Positions 34,469-43,117 of a stretch of 64,000 nt of DNA are shown piece by piece. Made by a program: the position numbers and the translations under genes. Origin of the DNA: JBCBWG01 sp038523925 (GTDB taxonomy: Bacteria > Pseudomonadota > Alphaproteobacteria > Rhizobiales > Hyphomicrobiaceae); contig JBCBIY010000005.1 of the NCBI GenBank assembly GCA_038523925.1, forward strand, positions 124,001 through 188,000, in the 5' to 3' direction. A model generated the notes under the pieces. It saw only the letters and a list, made by a program, of their open reading frames with translations. It did not search any database and had not been told where the DNA came from. Position 1 is the first letter of the stretch. Each line of letters opens with the position of its first letter.

Positions 34469-35845
34469 ATGAACGTCATCATTTGCGGGGCAGGGCAGGT
34501 CGGTCTCGGAATTGCCGAGCGCCTCGCAGGTGAGGCGAACGACGTCTCGATCATCGACAACAACGCCGATCTCGTCGCCCGCGCCAACACGCGCCTCGAA
34601 GTCCGCGCGATCCAAGGCAACGGCGCGCATCCGGATGTGCTCGCGGCCGCCGGCGCGCGCGATGCGGACATGATCATTGCCGTCACGCTCTATGACGAAG
34701 TGAACATGGTCGCCTGTCAGGTCGCCAACACGCTGTTCGATATCCCGACGCGCATCGCACGCATCCGCGCGCAAACGTACCTCAGCAAAGACTGGAGCGA
34801 TCTGTTCGCGGCGCCTGGCATGGCGATCGATTACGTAATCTCGCCGGAGATCGAAGTCGGCAAGGCCGTGCTCCGCCGCTTGGAATTGCCCGGCGCATTC
34901 GAGACCTTCAGCTTCGCCGACGGCAACATGACCGCGATGGGCATTTCGTGCGGGCCGGACTGTCCGGTGGTCGACACGACGCTGACGGGTCTCGCTGACC
35001 TGTTCCCCGATCTTGCAGCCGTCGTCGTTGCCATCATCCGAAACGGCGAACTGATGGTTGCGCGCAGCGGCGATCGCTTGAAGGAGGGCGACGATATTTA
35101 CGTCGTCGCACCGACCGAGAGCGTGCCCCGCGTGCTCAAGATCTTTGGTCATGACGAGACGCAGGCGCGCCGCGTGATCATCGCGGGCGGGGGCAACATC
35201 GGGCTTTACGTCGCGCGCGCGCTTGAGAAGCGCGAGCCGACGATGCGTGCAAAAGTGATCGAAGCGAAACGGAGCCGCGCCGAGGCGATCGCCGAAGACC
35301 TCGCGCGGACGGTCGTCCTTCACGGGTCATCGCTGTCGGAGCAGTTGCTGCGCGAGGCCGACGTCAAGGCCGCAGAAACCCTGGTGGCAATCACCAACGA
35401 TGATCAGGTCAACATCCTGACGTCGGTGCTTGCCAAGCAGCTCGGCTGTGTCCGTGCAATCTGCCTTGCCAACTCGCCCGGCTATGCAACTATCATGCGT
35501 TCGTTCGGCATCGACGCGCAGGTCAATCCGCGCGAGATCACGACGTCCCGCATCCTGCAGTTTGTCCGCCGCGGCCGTATCCGGGGGGTGCACGCGGTCC
35601 ACAACGGTCGGGGCGAGTTGCTTGAGGGCGAAGCGCTGGAGACGTCCTCTGTCATCGGGCGGCCGATTAAGGCGCTCGACATCCCAAGCGGGATCCGCGT
35701 GGCCGGTGTCTGGCGAGATGGCGAGCCAGTCAAAGTGCGTGGCGAAACGGAGCTGCGCGCAAAGGACCGGGTCATCATGTTCGCGCGCGCCGATCTCGTC
35801 CGCGATGTTGAGAAGCTCTTCCGCGTGTCGCCGGACTATTTCTAA
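34469..35845 (+). CDS. trkA: Trk potassium-uptake regulatory subunit TrkA
   Basis: Peripheral NAD(H)-binding regulator of TrkH/TrkG potassium channels, 458 residues, with two tandem RCK units. The first nucleotide fold is MNVIICGAGQVGLGIAERLA (1-20) and the second VIIAGGGNIGLYVARALE (about 236-253); each is followed by a TrkA-C domain. The ntrX-trkA-dat-hfq order is conserved in many alphaproteobacteria, though here two reverse-strand genes separate trkA from dat. No TrkH gene is in the window. Confidence 0.95.
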   Translation: MNVIICGAGQVGLGIAERLAGEANDVSIIDNNADLVARANTRLEVRAIQGNGAHPDVLAAAGARDADMIIAVTLYDEVNMVACQVANTLFDIPTRIARIRAQTYLSKDWSDLFAAPGMAIDYVISPEIEVGKAVLRRLELPGAFETFSFADGNMTAMGISCGPDCPVVDTTLTGLADLFPDLAAVVVAIIRNGELMVARSGDRLKEGDDIYVVAPTESVPRVLKIFGHDETQARRVIIAGGGNIGLYVARALEKREPTMRAKVIEAKRSRAEAIAEDLARTVVLHGSSLSEQLLREADVKAAETLVAITNDDQVNILTSVLAKQLGCVRAICLANSPGYATIMRSFGIDAQVNPREITTSRILQFVRRGRIRGVHAVHNGRGELLEGEALETSSVIGRPIKALDIPSGIRVAGVWRDGEPVKVRGETELRAKDRVIMFARADLVRDVEKLFRVSPDYF

Positions 35846-35866
35846 GGCCGCCGTTTGCGCGCCACC

Positions 35867-37498
35867 TTACTGAGCCGCCTTCGCCCGTTCGGCGAGTTCT
35901 GCGACATGCTCCCAGACCTTTGAGATGACAACCGAGCCTTCGCCCACCGCTGAGGCAACGCGCTTGACTGATCCGGCACGCACATCACCGACCGCGTAGA
36001 TGCCGGGACACGACGTCTCGTAAGGCGATGACTTGCCGACTGCGGCCCCGGTTTTGACGAAGCCCTTTTCATCGAGCGCGATGAGGTCGGAGAGCCAGCC
36101 CGTGTTCGGCGCCGCGCCCACCATGATGAAGACGCCAGGTGTTTCAGCGCGGCGTTCGTCGCCGGAGGCTCGGTCGCGCAGTGTCACCGCGCCGAGCGTC
36201 CCTTCGCCATCGAGCGCCGAGACTTCGGTTTGATAGTGGATCGTGATCCGTGGCTCAGCCTCAAGGCGGCTCGACAGATAGTCAGACATGGAGGCTGCAA
36301 GCGATGTCCCGCGCACGAGCACGTGGACGTGGGCTGCTGTGCGGCTCAGATACATGGCGGCCTGCCCGGCGGAGTTGCCGCCACCGATGACGTAGACTTC
36401 GCCGTCGCGGCAGTAGCGCGCCTCGGCATCCGTCGCCGCGTAGTAGACACCGGCACCTTCGAAATCTTCGAGCCTGTCGAACGGCAAGCGGCGATACTGC
36501 ACGCCGGCTGCGACGATCATGGCGCCCGCGGTCACCGAACTGTCGTGGTCGATCCGGACGTCAAACCGGCCGTCGTCGCGCACCGTGACGGCCTCGACCC
36601 GCCGCGGCATGGCGAACCGGCCGCCAAACTTCATCATCTGGATTACGCCGCGGAGCACGAGATCAGACCCCGAAATGCCGGTCGGGAAACCCATATAGTT
36701 CTCGATGCGCGATGACGTGCCCGCCTGGCCACCCATCGCCGTCTCCTCGACGATCAGCGAAGAGAGCCCTTCCGCGCCGGCGTAGACGGCTGAGGCCACC
36801 CCCGACGGCCCGCCGCCGACGATCAGGACATCAACCTCTCCCTCATGCTCGAGCGGAAGATCGAGGCCCAGATACGCTGCGATCTTGCGCGGTGTCGGCG
36901 CCTCGATCGGCGGCGATGGATAGAACATCACGGCCGGCGAGGGGGGCCCCTCGAAGAAGTCGCCGGCCGCCGGATCATCCATGCCAATGGAGCGAAACGG
37001 GATGCGGTTGCGCGATGCAAACGCCTCGATCGCGCGCACATCACGGTCAGCCTCTGCGCCGACGATGGTGAGCGCGCTGTCGCCGGTGTCCGCCTGGCGG
37101 CGCCAGCGGGCTGCAAAGACGGTGATGATGATGTCGCTCATCTCGGGGATGCGCGACATCAGCGCGAGCGTATCCTCGCGTGAGGCGACAAGCGCGCGGG
37201 TCTCGCTGACGGCACGGATCGTCATCGCCGCGGTACCGTTGTTGAGAAGGTTCATGTCTCCGGCAAACTGAGCGGGGCCAAGCGTGCTTGCCACAAGACG
37301 GCCGCCGGTCACCGGGTCGACCACCTCCATCTCGCCGCTAAGGAGGTAGATGAACCGATCGACCCGTTCGCCCGCGCAATAGACGATCTCACCGGCGGCG
37401 AACGTGACCTCATCGGCAACCTTACGCAAAGCTGCGACGTGGTCTTCCGCAAGCGGGCGGCGCTGCATTTCGCGCAAGTCGGGTGCGAGCGCTTCCAT
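35867..37498 (-). CDS. cNMP-binding / thioredoxin-reductase-like FAD oxidoreductase fusion lacking the CXXC pair
   Basis: A 543-residue fusion. Residues about 1-130 form a cyclic-nucleotide-binding-type cupin (VTFAAGEIVYCAGERVDRFIYLLSGEMEVV). Residues about 140-215 look like a thioredoxin/glutaredoxin-fold linker without cysteines (AIEAFASRNRIPFRSIGM). Residues about 220-543 are thioredoxin-reductase-like, with FAD site VLIVGGGPSGVASAVYAGAEGL, ENYMGFPTGISG, NAD site VYVIGGGNSAGQAAMYLSR and IYAVGDVRAGSVKRVASAVGEG. Where thioredoxin reductase has CATC the sequence reads YYAATDAE (about 349-356), so classical disulfide exchange is not possible. Related fusions exist in databases, usually without known substrate. 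It is convergent with trkA and interrupts the ntr-hfq synteny. Confidence 0.85.
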   Translation of the reverse strand: MEALAPDLREMQRRPLAEDHVAALRKVADEVTFAAGEIVYCAGERVDRFIYLLSGEMEVVDPVTGGRLVASTLGPAQFAGDMNLLNNGTAAMTIRAVSETRALVASREDTLALMSRIPEMSDIIITVFAARWRRQADTGDSALTIVGAEADRDVRAIEAFASRNRIPFRSIGMDDPAAGDFFEGPPSPAVMFYPSPPIEAPTPRKIAAYLGLDLPLEHEGEVDVLIVGGGPSGVASAVYAGAEGLSSLIVEETAMGGQAGTSSRIENYMGFPTGISGSDLVLRGVIQMMKFGGRFAMPRRVEAVTVRDDGRFDVRIDHDSSVTAGAMIVAAGVQYRRLPFDRLEDFEGAGVYYAATDAEARYCRDGEVYVIGGGNSAGQAAMYLSRTAAHVHVLVRGTSLAASMSDYLSSRLEAEPRITIHYQTEVSALDGEGTLGAVTLRDRASGDERRAETPGVFIMVGAAPNTGWLSDLIALDEKGFVKTGAAVGKSSPYETSCPGIYAVGDVRAGSVKRVASAVGEGSVVISKVWEHVAELAERAKAAQ

Positions 37499-37655
37499 GG
37501 TTCACTCCAAGTCAGATTGAGCCCGCAGCGCGACCGCGTGGCCGGACGGCGCCTCTGTCAGCTCGGCGCGGTGTCTGCTCGCCGGAACTGATCTTTCGGT
37601 TCGATTTGGCGCGACATCCTTCGGGGCAGGTTCGCTCACCCGACCGCGCTCAAGT

Positions 37656-38420
37656 CTAACGCGTTAGGAAATCCGGCGTCATCTTCTTAAGCCGCCAGTC
37701 CATATCCTCGAACCGCATCTCAGCCGTGACGTCGGCCTGCGCCGATGCCGGATCACGCGCGACGCCCATCGTAAGACCCAGCGGGCCCGCAAAGCCAACG
37801 GACTTGATGTTCGAGATCCCCATCTCACTCGCGTTCGCAGCACTGCCGTCGCCACCGGCCGGCGCTGGGAAAAGCATCTTCGCTATATCCTGGGACTTAA
37901 AGAACTTGCCGGCGAGATCGCTGACAGCGCCCTGGATTTCGCCATTGCGCATGATGCCGCCGATCAGGCCGCCACCATTGGTCTGCGGGGCGGGTTCTGA
38001 GGGCGACGCGGGTCGGAACAAAGCTGTAATGCCGCCTGCTTTTTGCACCTGCGCCAGGACTGCGGCCTGAATCGCGCGGGTCAAGTCGCCGCCTTCTGAC
38101 ACGATCTCGGCGAGCTTCTGCGCGTTCACCGTATCTGCAAGCGCACCGTCGACGACGGTTTCCACCTTTGCCCGGTCGATGGTGCCCGCGGGGCCACCAG
38201 CCTCTGCAATCGCCTTGGTTGCGGCGTCCATGCGCTGCTCGACCTGCGCCATAATGGGCGCGCGCATCGAGGCGCGAACGCTCGGAAAGTCGATCTTTGC
38301 TTCGAGCGTTTCGGTGTCTTTGGCCTTGAGCGCCGTGTTGATCTGATAGCCGGAATAAGCAGGCCAGCCGACATAGAAGGCCAGCACGCCAACGAGGATG
38401 AGAAGGATGAAGCGAAACAT
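37656..38420 (-). CDS. DUF2939-type membrane-anchored protein
   Basis: A 254-residue protein of unknown function. It begins with one hydrophobic helix (MFRFILLILVGVLAFYVGWPAYSGYQI), followed by KAKDTETLEAKIDFPSVRASM, which resembles the DUF2939 pattern: membrane anchor, a segment about amounts allotted per gene copy, then FPSVR. The rest is a soluble, probably periplasmic region with Ala-rich helices. The C-terminal portion reads like a beta-rich domain (SVGFAGPLGLTMGVARDP). ATG 38420 is chosen as it begins the anchor, with GGGGG upstream. It may be co-transcribed with the flavoprotein gene 157 bases further on. Confidence 0.65.
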   Translation of the reverse strand: MFRFILLILVGVLAFYVGWPAYSGYQINTALKAKDTETLEAKIDFPSVRASMRAPIMAQVEQRMDAATKAIAEAGGPAGTIDRAKVETVVDGALADTVNAQKLAEIVSEGGDLTRAIQAAVLAQVQKAGGITALFRPASPSEPAPQTNGGGLIGGIMRNGEIQGAVSDLAGKFFKSQDIAKMLFPAPAGGDGSAANASEMGISNIKSVGFAGPLGLTMGVARDPASAQADVTAEMRFEDMDWRLKKMTPDFLTR

Positions 38421-38564
38421 TTTGGCCCCCAATTCGATTTCGACCCGCACGTTTGATTACTGTCTGTGGCCGGGCGCGGCAACGCTGACACCGGACGGTG
38501 GTTGCGGCTTGGGCACGGTCGCCGGTAGCCTTCCGGCAGATTCAAGCTGCTATAGGCCCCGCGC

Positions 38565-39425
38565 ATGACCCGCGTCATCTATGTCAACGGACAGTATCGC
38601 CCTTATGACGCGGCCTTCATTCACGCAGAAGATCGCGGCTTCCAATTCGCCGATGCCGTCTACGAAGTCTGCGAAGTGCGCGACGGGCGGATCGTCGATG
38701 AGACGCGGCATTTGGAGCGGCTGGCCCGCTCACTTGGCGAGCTGATGATCCGGCGACCCATGAGCCAGGGTGCCTGGCAGATCGTCATTCGCGAGACGAT
38801 CCGGCGGAACCGGGTCAGCAACGGGATTGTCTATATTCAAGTGTCGCGGGGGGCGGCCCCACGCGACTTCTTGTTTCCGGATGCGCATACCCAGCCAACC
38901 GTCGTGTGCCTTGCGCGGCCCACCTCGCGGCCAGCGGGTGCGCGCGCGGCCGCTGCCGGCATTGGCGTGACGACAGAGCGGGACCCGCGCTGGAACCGTT
39001 GCGACATCAAGACCGTAATGCTGCTGCCGGCAAGCCTTGCAAAAGAGCGCGCGGGGGCGGCTGGTGCCAAGGAAGTCTGGTTTACCGACAGCGACGGCTT
39101 CGTGACGGAGGGCGGATCGAGCAACGCCTGGATCGTCACGGCCAACGATGAATTGGTCACGACGCCCGTGAGCAACGCGATCCTCAAGGGGGTGACCCGC
39201 ACGACCGTATTGGATGTCGCCGAACGCGAGGGCCTGCGTCTGGTCGAGCGGCAGTTTACGCCGGACGAAGCGGCGACCGCCCGCGAGGCTTTTATTACCT
39301 CGGCCTCCAATCTCGTCATGCCGGTGACGCAGATCGACGGCCGGACGATCGGAGAAGGGCAACCCGGCCCGGTCGCGGGGCGGCTGCTGCGCGAGTTTCA
39401 CGAGGTCGCGGAACTGGCCGACTGA
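38565..39425 (+). CDS. dat: D-amino-acid transaminase (class IV, PLP)
   Basis: A 286-residue fold-type IV aminotransferase that interconverts D-amino acids and 2-oxoacids, supplying D-Ala/D-Glu for the wall. Signatures: EDRGFQFADAVYEVCEVRDG near the start, YIQVSRGAAPRDFLFP, RWNRCDIKTVMLLPASLAKERA with the PLP lysine in DIKT, VTEGGSSNAWIV and the later SNAILKGVTR. The same fold includes branched-chain transaminase and aminodeoxychorismate lyase; the FPRG-like and CDIKT patterns favour D-amino-acid transaminase. The trkA-dat-hfq association is common in this class. Divergent from the DUF2939 gene. Confidence 0.88.
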   Translation: MTRVIYVNGQYRPYDAAFIHAEDRGFQFADAVYEVCEVRDGRIVDETRHLERLARSLGELMIRRPMSQGAWQIVIRETIRRNRVSNGIVYIQVSRGAAPRDFLFPDAHTQPTVVCLARPTSRPAGARAAAAGIGVTTERDPRWNRCDIKTVMLLPASLAKERAGAAGAKEVWFTDSDGFVTEGGSSNAWIVTANDELVTTPVSNAILKGVTRTTVLDVAEREGLRLVERQFTPDEAATAREAFITSASNLVMPVTQIDGRTIGEGQPGPVAGRLLREFHEVAELAD

Positions 39426-39542
39426 GTCACTGGCCTGCGGACAGGGCCATCGCGCTCAACGGGCGTTGCCGCTTGACATATCATGCGCGTTGTCGTGGCT
39501 GATCCGTGGAAATTGATCAGGCAACGTCTAAAGTTAAGAGAA

Positions 39543-39560
39543 GGCCGGCCCAGACCGGCC
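39543..39560 (+). promoter_or_regulatory. hairpin in the hfq leader
   Basis: GGCCGG (39543-39548) pairs with CCGGCC (39555-39560) around a CCCAGA loop, about ten bases before the GAGGAAATGGG ribosome-binding region of hfq. In E. coli Hfq binds its own leader; whether this hairpin has such a role here is unproven. Confidence 0.35.
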
Positions 39561-39588
39561 GATATAATGAGGAAATGGGAACAACAGA

Positions 39589-39843
39589 ATGGCCACCGAA
39601 AGAGCCCCCAGTCTCCAGGACACTTTTCTAAATCAGGTTCGGAAGCAGAAGATCTCACTGACGATTTTTCTTGTGAACGGCGTCAAGCTGCAGGGAATTG
39701 TGACTTGGTTCGATAATTTCTGTGTGCTGTTGCGGCGGGATGGGCACTCGCAACTCGTCTACAAGCACGCCATATCGACGATTATGCCGGCTCAGCCGGT
39801 GAACTTGAACGATAGCGAAGACGGCGAGGCGAGCGGCGAGTAA
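39589..39843 (+). CDS. hfq: RNA chaperone Hfq
   Basis: Hexameric Sm-like protein that pairs small RNAs with mRNAs, 84 residues. The Sm1 motif QDTFLNQVRKQKISLTIFLVNGVKLQGIVTWFDNF and Sm2 motif YKHAISTIMP are intact, and the acidic C-terminal tail (SEDGEASGE) is short, as in other alphaproteobacteria. GAGGAA lies 12-17 bases before the ATG. It is followed by hflX, the usual arrangement; the gap to a safe hflX start is 124 bases. Confidence 0.97.
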   Translation: MATERAPSLQDTFLNQVRKQKISLTIFLVNGVKLQGIVTWFDNFCVLLRRDGHSQLVYKHAISTIMPAQPVNLNDSEDGEASGE

Positions 39844-39967
39844 CCGCGACGCCCGCCCTCGCGCAAAGACATGTGGGGCGCGCGTCATTTCAGAGACCGG
39901 TCGAACGTCAGATCAAGCCCCCGTTCTCGTTGGCGGCCCCGTCGCCGAGACCACCGGCCGGGCGCTG

Positions 39968-41251
39968 GTGTTGGTGCCGGTGCTTAATGCCGCAAAGGGC
40001 AATCGCGCAGCAGCCGACCTGCACGCGCCAGAGGAACGCAAGACAGAGACGGTGGGCCTCGCCGAGGCGATCGATCTTGATGTGCGCCAGTCGCAGGTCG
40101 TCAACCTGTCGACCGTCAAGCCCGGCATGCTTTTCGGCAGCGGCAAGGTCGACGAGATCGCGACGACCGTCTCCGTGTTCGAGATCGGCATCGTCATTGT
40201 CGACCATCCGCTGACGCCCATCCAACAGCGGAACCTCGAAGTTGCGTGGGAGACGAAGGTCCTCGACCGGACGGGCCTGATCCTCGAAATCTTCGGCCGT
40301 CGCGCGCAGACCCGAGAGGGGCGCCTGCAAGTCGAGCTTGCTCACCTGACGTACCAGCGCGGCCGCCTGGTCAGATCCTGGACCCACCTTGAGCGCCAGC
40401 GCGGCGGTTTCGGCTTCCTTGGCGGCCCTGGCGAAAGCCAGATCGAAACCGACCGCCGGATGATCAACGAGCGCATCGACAAGATTAAGCGCGAACTTGG
40501 AACGGTCGTGCGCACGCGTGCGCTGCATCGGGCCGGCCGTCGAAAAGTGCCATACCCAGTCGTCGCGCTGGTCGGCTATACGAACGCCGGCAAGTCGACG
40601 CTGTTCAATCGTATGACCGGGGCTGGCGTGCACGCCGAAGACCAGGTGTTCGCGACGCTCGATCCGACGATGCGCGAGCTGAAGCTCGACAGCGGGCGCC
40701 GTATCATTCTGTCGGACACCGTCGGCTTTATCTCAAACCTCCCGACGTCGCTCGTCGCCGCGTTCCGCGCGACGCTGGAAGAGGTCGTGAACGCTGACGT
40801 CATCCTGCACGTCCGCGACATCGCACACGACGAGACGGAGGCACAGAAGGCCGATGTGGAAGCGGTGCTGAGTGAACTCGACGTCGACCCGAACGCGCCG
40901 CAGACACAACTCATCGAAGTCTTCAACAAGGTCGACCTGTTGGACGCAGAGGCCCGGACGCGGCTCGATCATGGTGTTGTGCGCCTCGATGGACGCGCCG
41001 TCGCGGTGTCTGCGACGACAGGTGAGGGGATTGAGCGGCTACAGGCAGCCGTCGACGGCCTGCTTGGCAAGGGTGACGTTGAACTTGACCTGACGGTCCG
41101 GCCCGAAGACGGGCAACTGACGCATTGGATTTACGAGAACGCCGATGTGCTTGCAGCCGATCCAGACGATGCGGGCAACATGCACTTCAGGCTCCGCGTG
41201 TCGGATGAAAAGCGCGGACAGCTCGAAGCGCGGCTTCCGGCAGAGGGCTAG
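39968..41251 (+). CDS. hflX: ribosome-associated GTPase HflX (start uncertain)
   Basis: GTPase that splits stalled or stressed ribosomes. The 427 residues from GTG 39968 include the N-terminal HflX domain (VRQSQVVNLSTVKPGMLFGSGKVDEI, HPLTPIQQRNLEVAW, GGFGFLGGPGESQIETDRR) and the G domain: G1 GYTNAGKSTLFN, G3 DTVGFISNLP, G4 NKVD. Relatives have some residues before the RALVLVPVL segment seen here at the extreme start. The upstream in-frame codons are open to 39809 but hold no ATG, GTG or TTG, only an ATA and an ATT (39887). The real start may thus be non-canonical, or translation begins at 39968. Confidence 0.88.
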   Translation: MLVPVLNAAKGNRAAADLHAPEERKTETVGLAEAIDLDVRQSQVVNLSTVKPGMLFGSGKVDEIATTVSVFEIGIVIVDHPLTPIQQRNLEVAWETKVLDRTGLILEIFGRRAQTREGRLQVELAHLTYQRGRLVRSWTHLERQRGGFGFLGGPGESQIETDRRMINERIDKIKRELGTVVRTRALHRAGRRKVPYPVVALVGYTNAGKSTLFNRMTGAGVHAEDQVFATLDPTMRELKLDSGRRIILSDTVGFISNLPTSLVAAFRATLEEVVNADVILHVRDIAHDETEAQKADVEAVLSELDVDPNAPQTQLIEVFNKVDLLDAEARTRLDHGVVRLDGRAVAVSATTGEGIERLQAAVDGLLGKGDVELDLTVRPEDGQLTHWIYENADVLAADPDDAGNMHFRLRVSDEKRGQLEARLPAEG

Positions 41252-42099
41252 GGTTTCTCGCCGCGCTCAGCCCGCTTCGCCGCGTCCCAATGCCCGTCCA
41301 TCTCTTCTAGCGTCGCCTCGCCCGGCGCCCGTCCCTCATGGGCGAGCGAGCGCTCAACGGCTTGAAAGCGGCGCGTGAATTTCGCGTTGGCGGCGCTCAG
41401 CGCGGCTTCGGGATCGATCTTCAAGTGGCGGGCGACGTTCGCCATCACGAACATGAGGTCACCGAACTCTTCATGTTGGTCAGCAGGGGTTTTGTCGGCG
41501 ATCGCCTCATCGAGCTCGGCAAGCTCCTCGCGCATTTTCTCGAGCACAGGCGCGAGCGACGGCCAATCAAAGCCGACACGCGCCGCCTTGTTTTGAAGCT
41601 TGATCGCCCGCGTGAGCGCTGGGAGGGCAGGGGGCACATCGTCGAGCACCGAGGATGGCGTGGCTTCATCTGGCTGGCCGCTTGCCTGGCGTGCTTCGCG
41701 CTTGGCCCGGCGCTCCTCATCCTTGATGCGCTCCCAAAATCCGGGCGCGGCGCCTTTGGCGCGTGTCTCAGCATCACCGAACACATGAGGATGGCGCCGG
41801 ATCATCTTCTCAGTGATGCCGGTGATGACGTCGTCGAGATCGAACGCGCGCTGCTCCGCCGCCATTTGCGCGTGATAGACAACCTGAAGCAGTAGATCGC
41901 CCAACTCATCGCGGAGGTCTACGAGGTCCTGACGTGCGATCGCATCGGCAACCTCATAAGCTTCCTCAATTGTATAAGGGGCGATCGTCGCAAAGGTCTG
42001 CGTCTGGTCCCAGGGGCAGCCGCCATCAGGATCACGCAGTGACGCCATCACATCGCGCAGATCCTGAAGCGATTTGTGCGCGCGGTCGGAACTGGTCAT
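41248..42099 (-). CDS. mazG: nucleoside triphosphate pyrophosphohydrolase MazG
   Basis: Hydrolyses NTPs to NMP and pyrophosphate, a house-cleaning or stringent-response-damping enzyme. The 283-residue protein has the two MazG repeats: the first with CPWDQTQTFATIAPYTIEEAYEVADAI and LRDELGDLLLQVVYHAQM, holding the EExxE metal ligands; the second with LEKMREELAELDEAI and HEEFGDLMFVMANVARHL. Start ATG 42099 follows GGAG by six bases and removes an unlikely 25-residue extension. Its stop overlaps the end of hflX by four bases on the opposite strand. Confidence 0.93.
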   Translation of the reverse strand: MTSSDRAHKSLQDLRDVMASLRDPDGGCPWDQTQTFATIAPYTIEEAYEVADAIARQDLVDLRDELGDLLLQVVYHAQMAAEQRAFDLDDVITGITEKMIRRHPHVFGDAETRAKGAAPGFWERIKDEERRAKREARQASGQPDEATPSSVLDDVPPALPALTRAIKLQNKAARVGFDWPSLAPVLEKMREELAELDEAIADKTPADQHEEFGDLMFVMANVARHLKIDPEAALSAANAKFTRRFQAVERSLAHEGRAPGEATLEEMDGHWDAAKRAERGEKP

Positions 42100-42172
42100 T
42101 GGGGCTCCGGCTTCTATGATCACGTCGCGCGCGGCCATTGAAGAGGGCTGCGCCGCGCAACGTTGAGGATGC

Positions 42173-42958
42173 ATGCACGTCGTCTTGAACCTCGTGGCGC
42201 TTGTTGTCGAGCTGGGGCTGATCGCAGGAGCGGCCTGGCTCGCAGCGCATCAGCCGCTGCTGTTTGCAGCGGTCGCGGCCGGCATCACGCTCGTCCAAGG
42301 CCTAGCGCTCGAGTACGCGCGGCTCGCCCACGAGATGCCGTTTTACTTTGGCCGCACGCTCACTGGCGTCCGCGCAGTACTCGCGCGGGCCTGGACGACA
42401 GGGGAGGCGGCGATCAAGTCGCTCGCGGCTGGCTTTGTTGCGCTGTTGATGGTCTCGGGCACGAATGCTGACCGGCTGTGGCTGACGTCACTGCTGTTCG
42501 CCGCCTGCGTCTTCGTCGGCACGACCATCCTGCTGCGCATTTCGCTCGGCTGGCAGAGCCGGGCGCTCCGTTGGGGCTATTTTCGGCTGGCGCTTCCCTT
42601 AGGCATTTTGTTCTCGGCCGGGATCTTCGCGCTAACTGAAGCTGGCATGCTGCCTGCGGCATCGTTCGGCGGGCTTGCGTACACGGCGACATTTGAACTG
42701 GCGCAAAACCCTACGCTCGATGATGCAAGCGAGTTTCTGTTTCAACTGTCACAGGCAACCGACAGCCTCATCGCGAGCATGCTTGGGCTTGTCATCCCGC
42801 CCGCGTATGTCCCGGCCGTTCAGATCGTCGCCTCGACCAACGTGCTGCCCGGGTTCGTGATTGCCGTCTTCGCCGTGGCCATCGCGCAGATGTCGCTGCT
42901 GATGAGCGGCCGCTATGAGCGCGTCCTCAACGACGCGCAACCTCAAGCGGTTCGGTGA
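42173..42958 (+). CDS. hypothetical multi-pass membrane protein
   Basis: A 261-residue protein I do not recognise. It shows about six hydrophobic segments: residues 4-24, 26-45, 80-97, 105-122, 135-153 and 205-245 (the last may be two). Between them lie short polar loops, including a stretch of about 45 residues with NPTLDDASEFLFQLSQATDSL. No cofactor, transport or enzymatic motif is visible. GAGGA at 42165-42169 is close to the ATG, so the start could be slightly different. It is divergent from mazG and convergent with pepA, and seems to be a single-gene insertion. Confidence 0.6.
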   Translation: MHVVLNLVALVVELGLIAGAAWLAAHQPLLFAAVAAGITLVQGLALEYARLAHEMPFYFGRTLTGVRAVLARAWTTGEAAIKSLAAGFVALLMVSGTNADRLWLTSLLFAACVFVGTTILLRISLGWQSRALRWGYFRLALPLGILFSAGIFALTEAGMLPAASFGGLAYTATFELAQNPTLDDASEFLFQLSQATDSLIASMLGLVIPPAYVPAVQIVASTNVLPGFVIAVFAVAIAQMSLLMSGRYERVLNDAQPQAVR

Positions 42959-43067
42959 GCCGGATGCACGGCATCAGCGGCGCGTCTCGACGGGTCGACG
43001 CAACAAACCGGCTCAATCCAGATTTCGCGTAATCAATATTATGGAACCTGGCTGTCTGATACGTCAA

Positions 43068-43082
43068 TTAATCAGTGATTAA
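43068..43082. repeat. perfect AT-rich 15-base palindrome
   Basis: TTAATCAGTGATTAA is a 7-bp perfect inverted repeat about one central G. It lies in an AT-rich patch (about 43025-43082) within otherwise GC-rich DNA between two convergent genes. Role unknown. Confidence 0.5.
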
Positions 43083-43117
43083 GTGCGCGCGCGAGCGGTG
43101 GGAGAGCAAACCAATTT

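Noticed and set aside
39473..39478. TTGACA as a -35 box for hfq
   Set aside because: No TATAAT-like element lies at 16-18 bases downstream, and alphaproteobacterial promoters are poorly predicted by eye.
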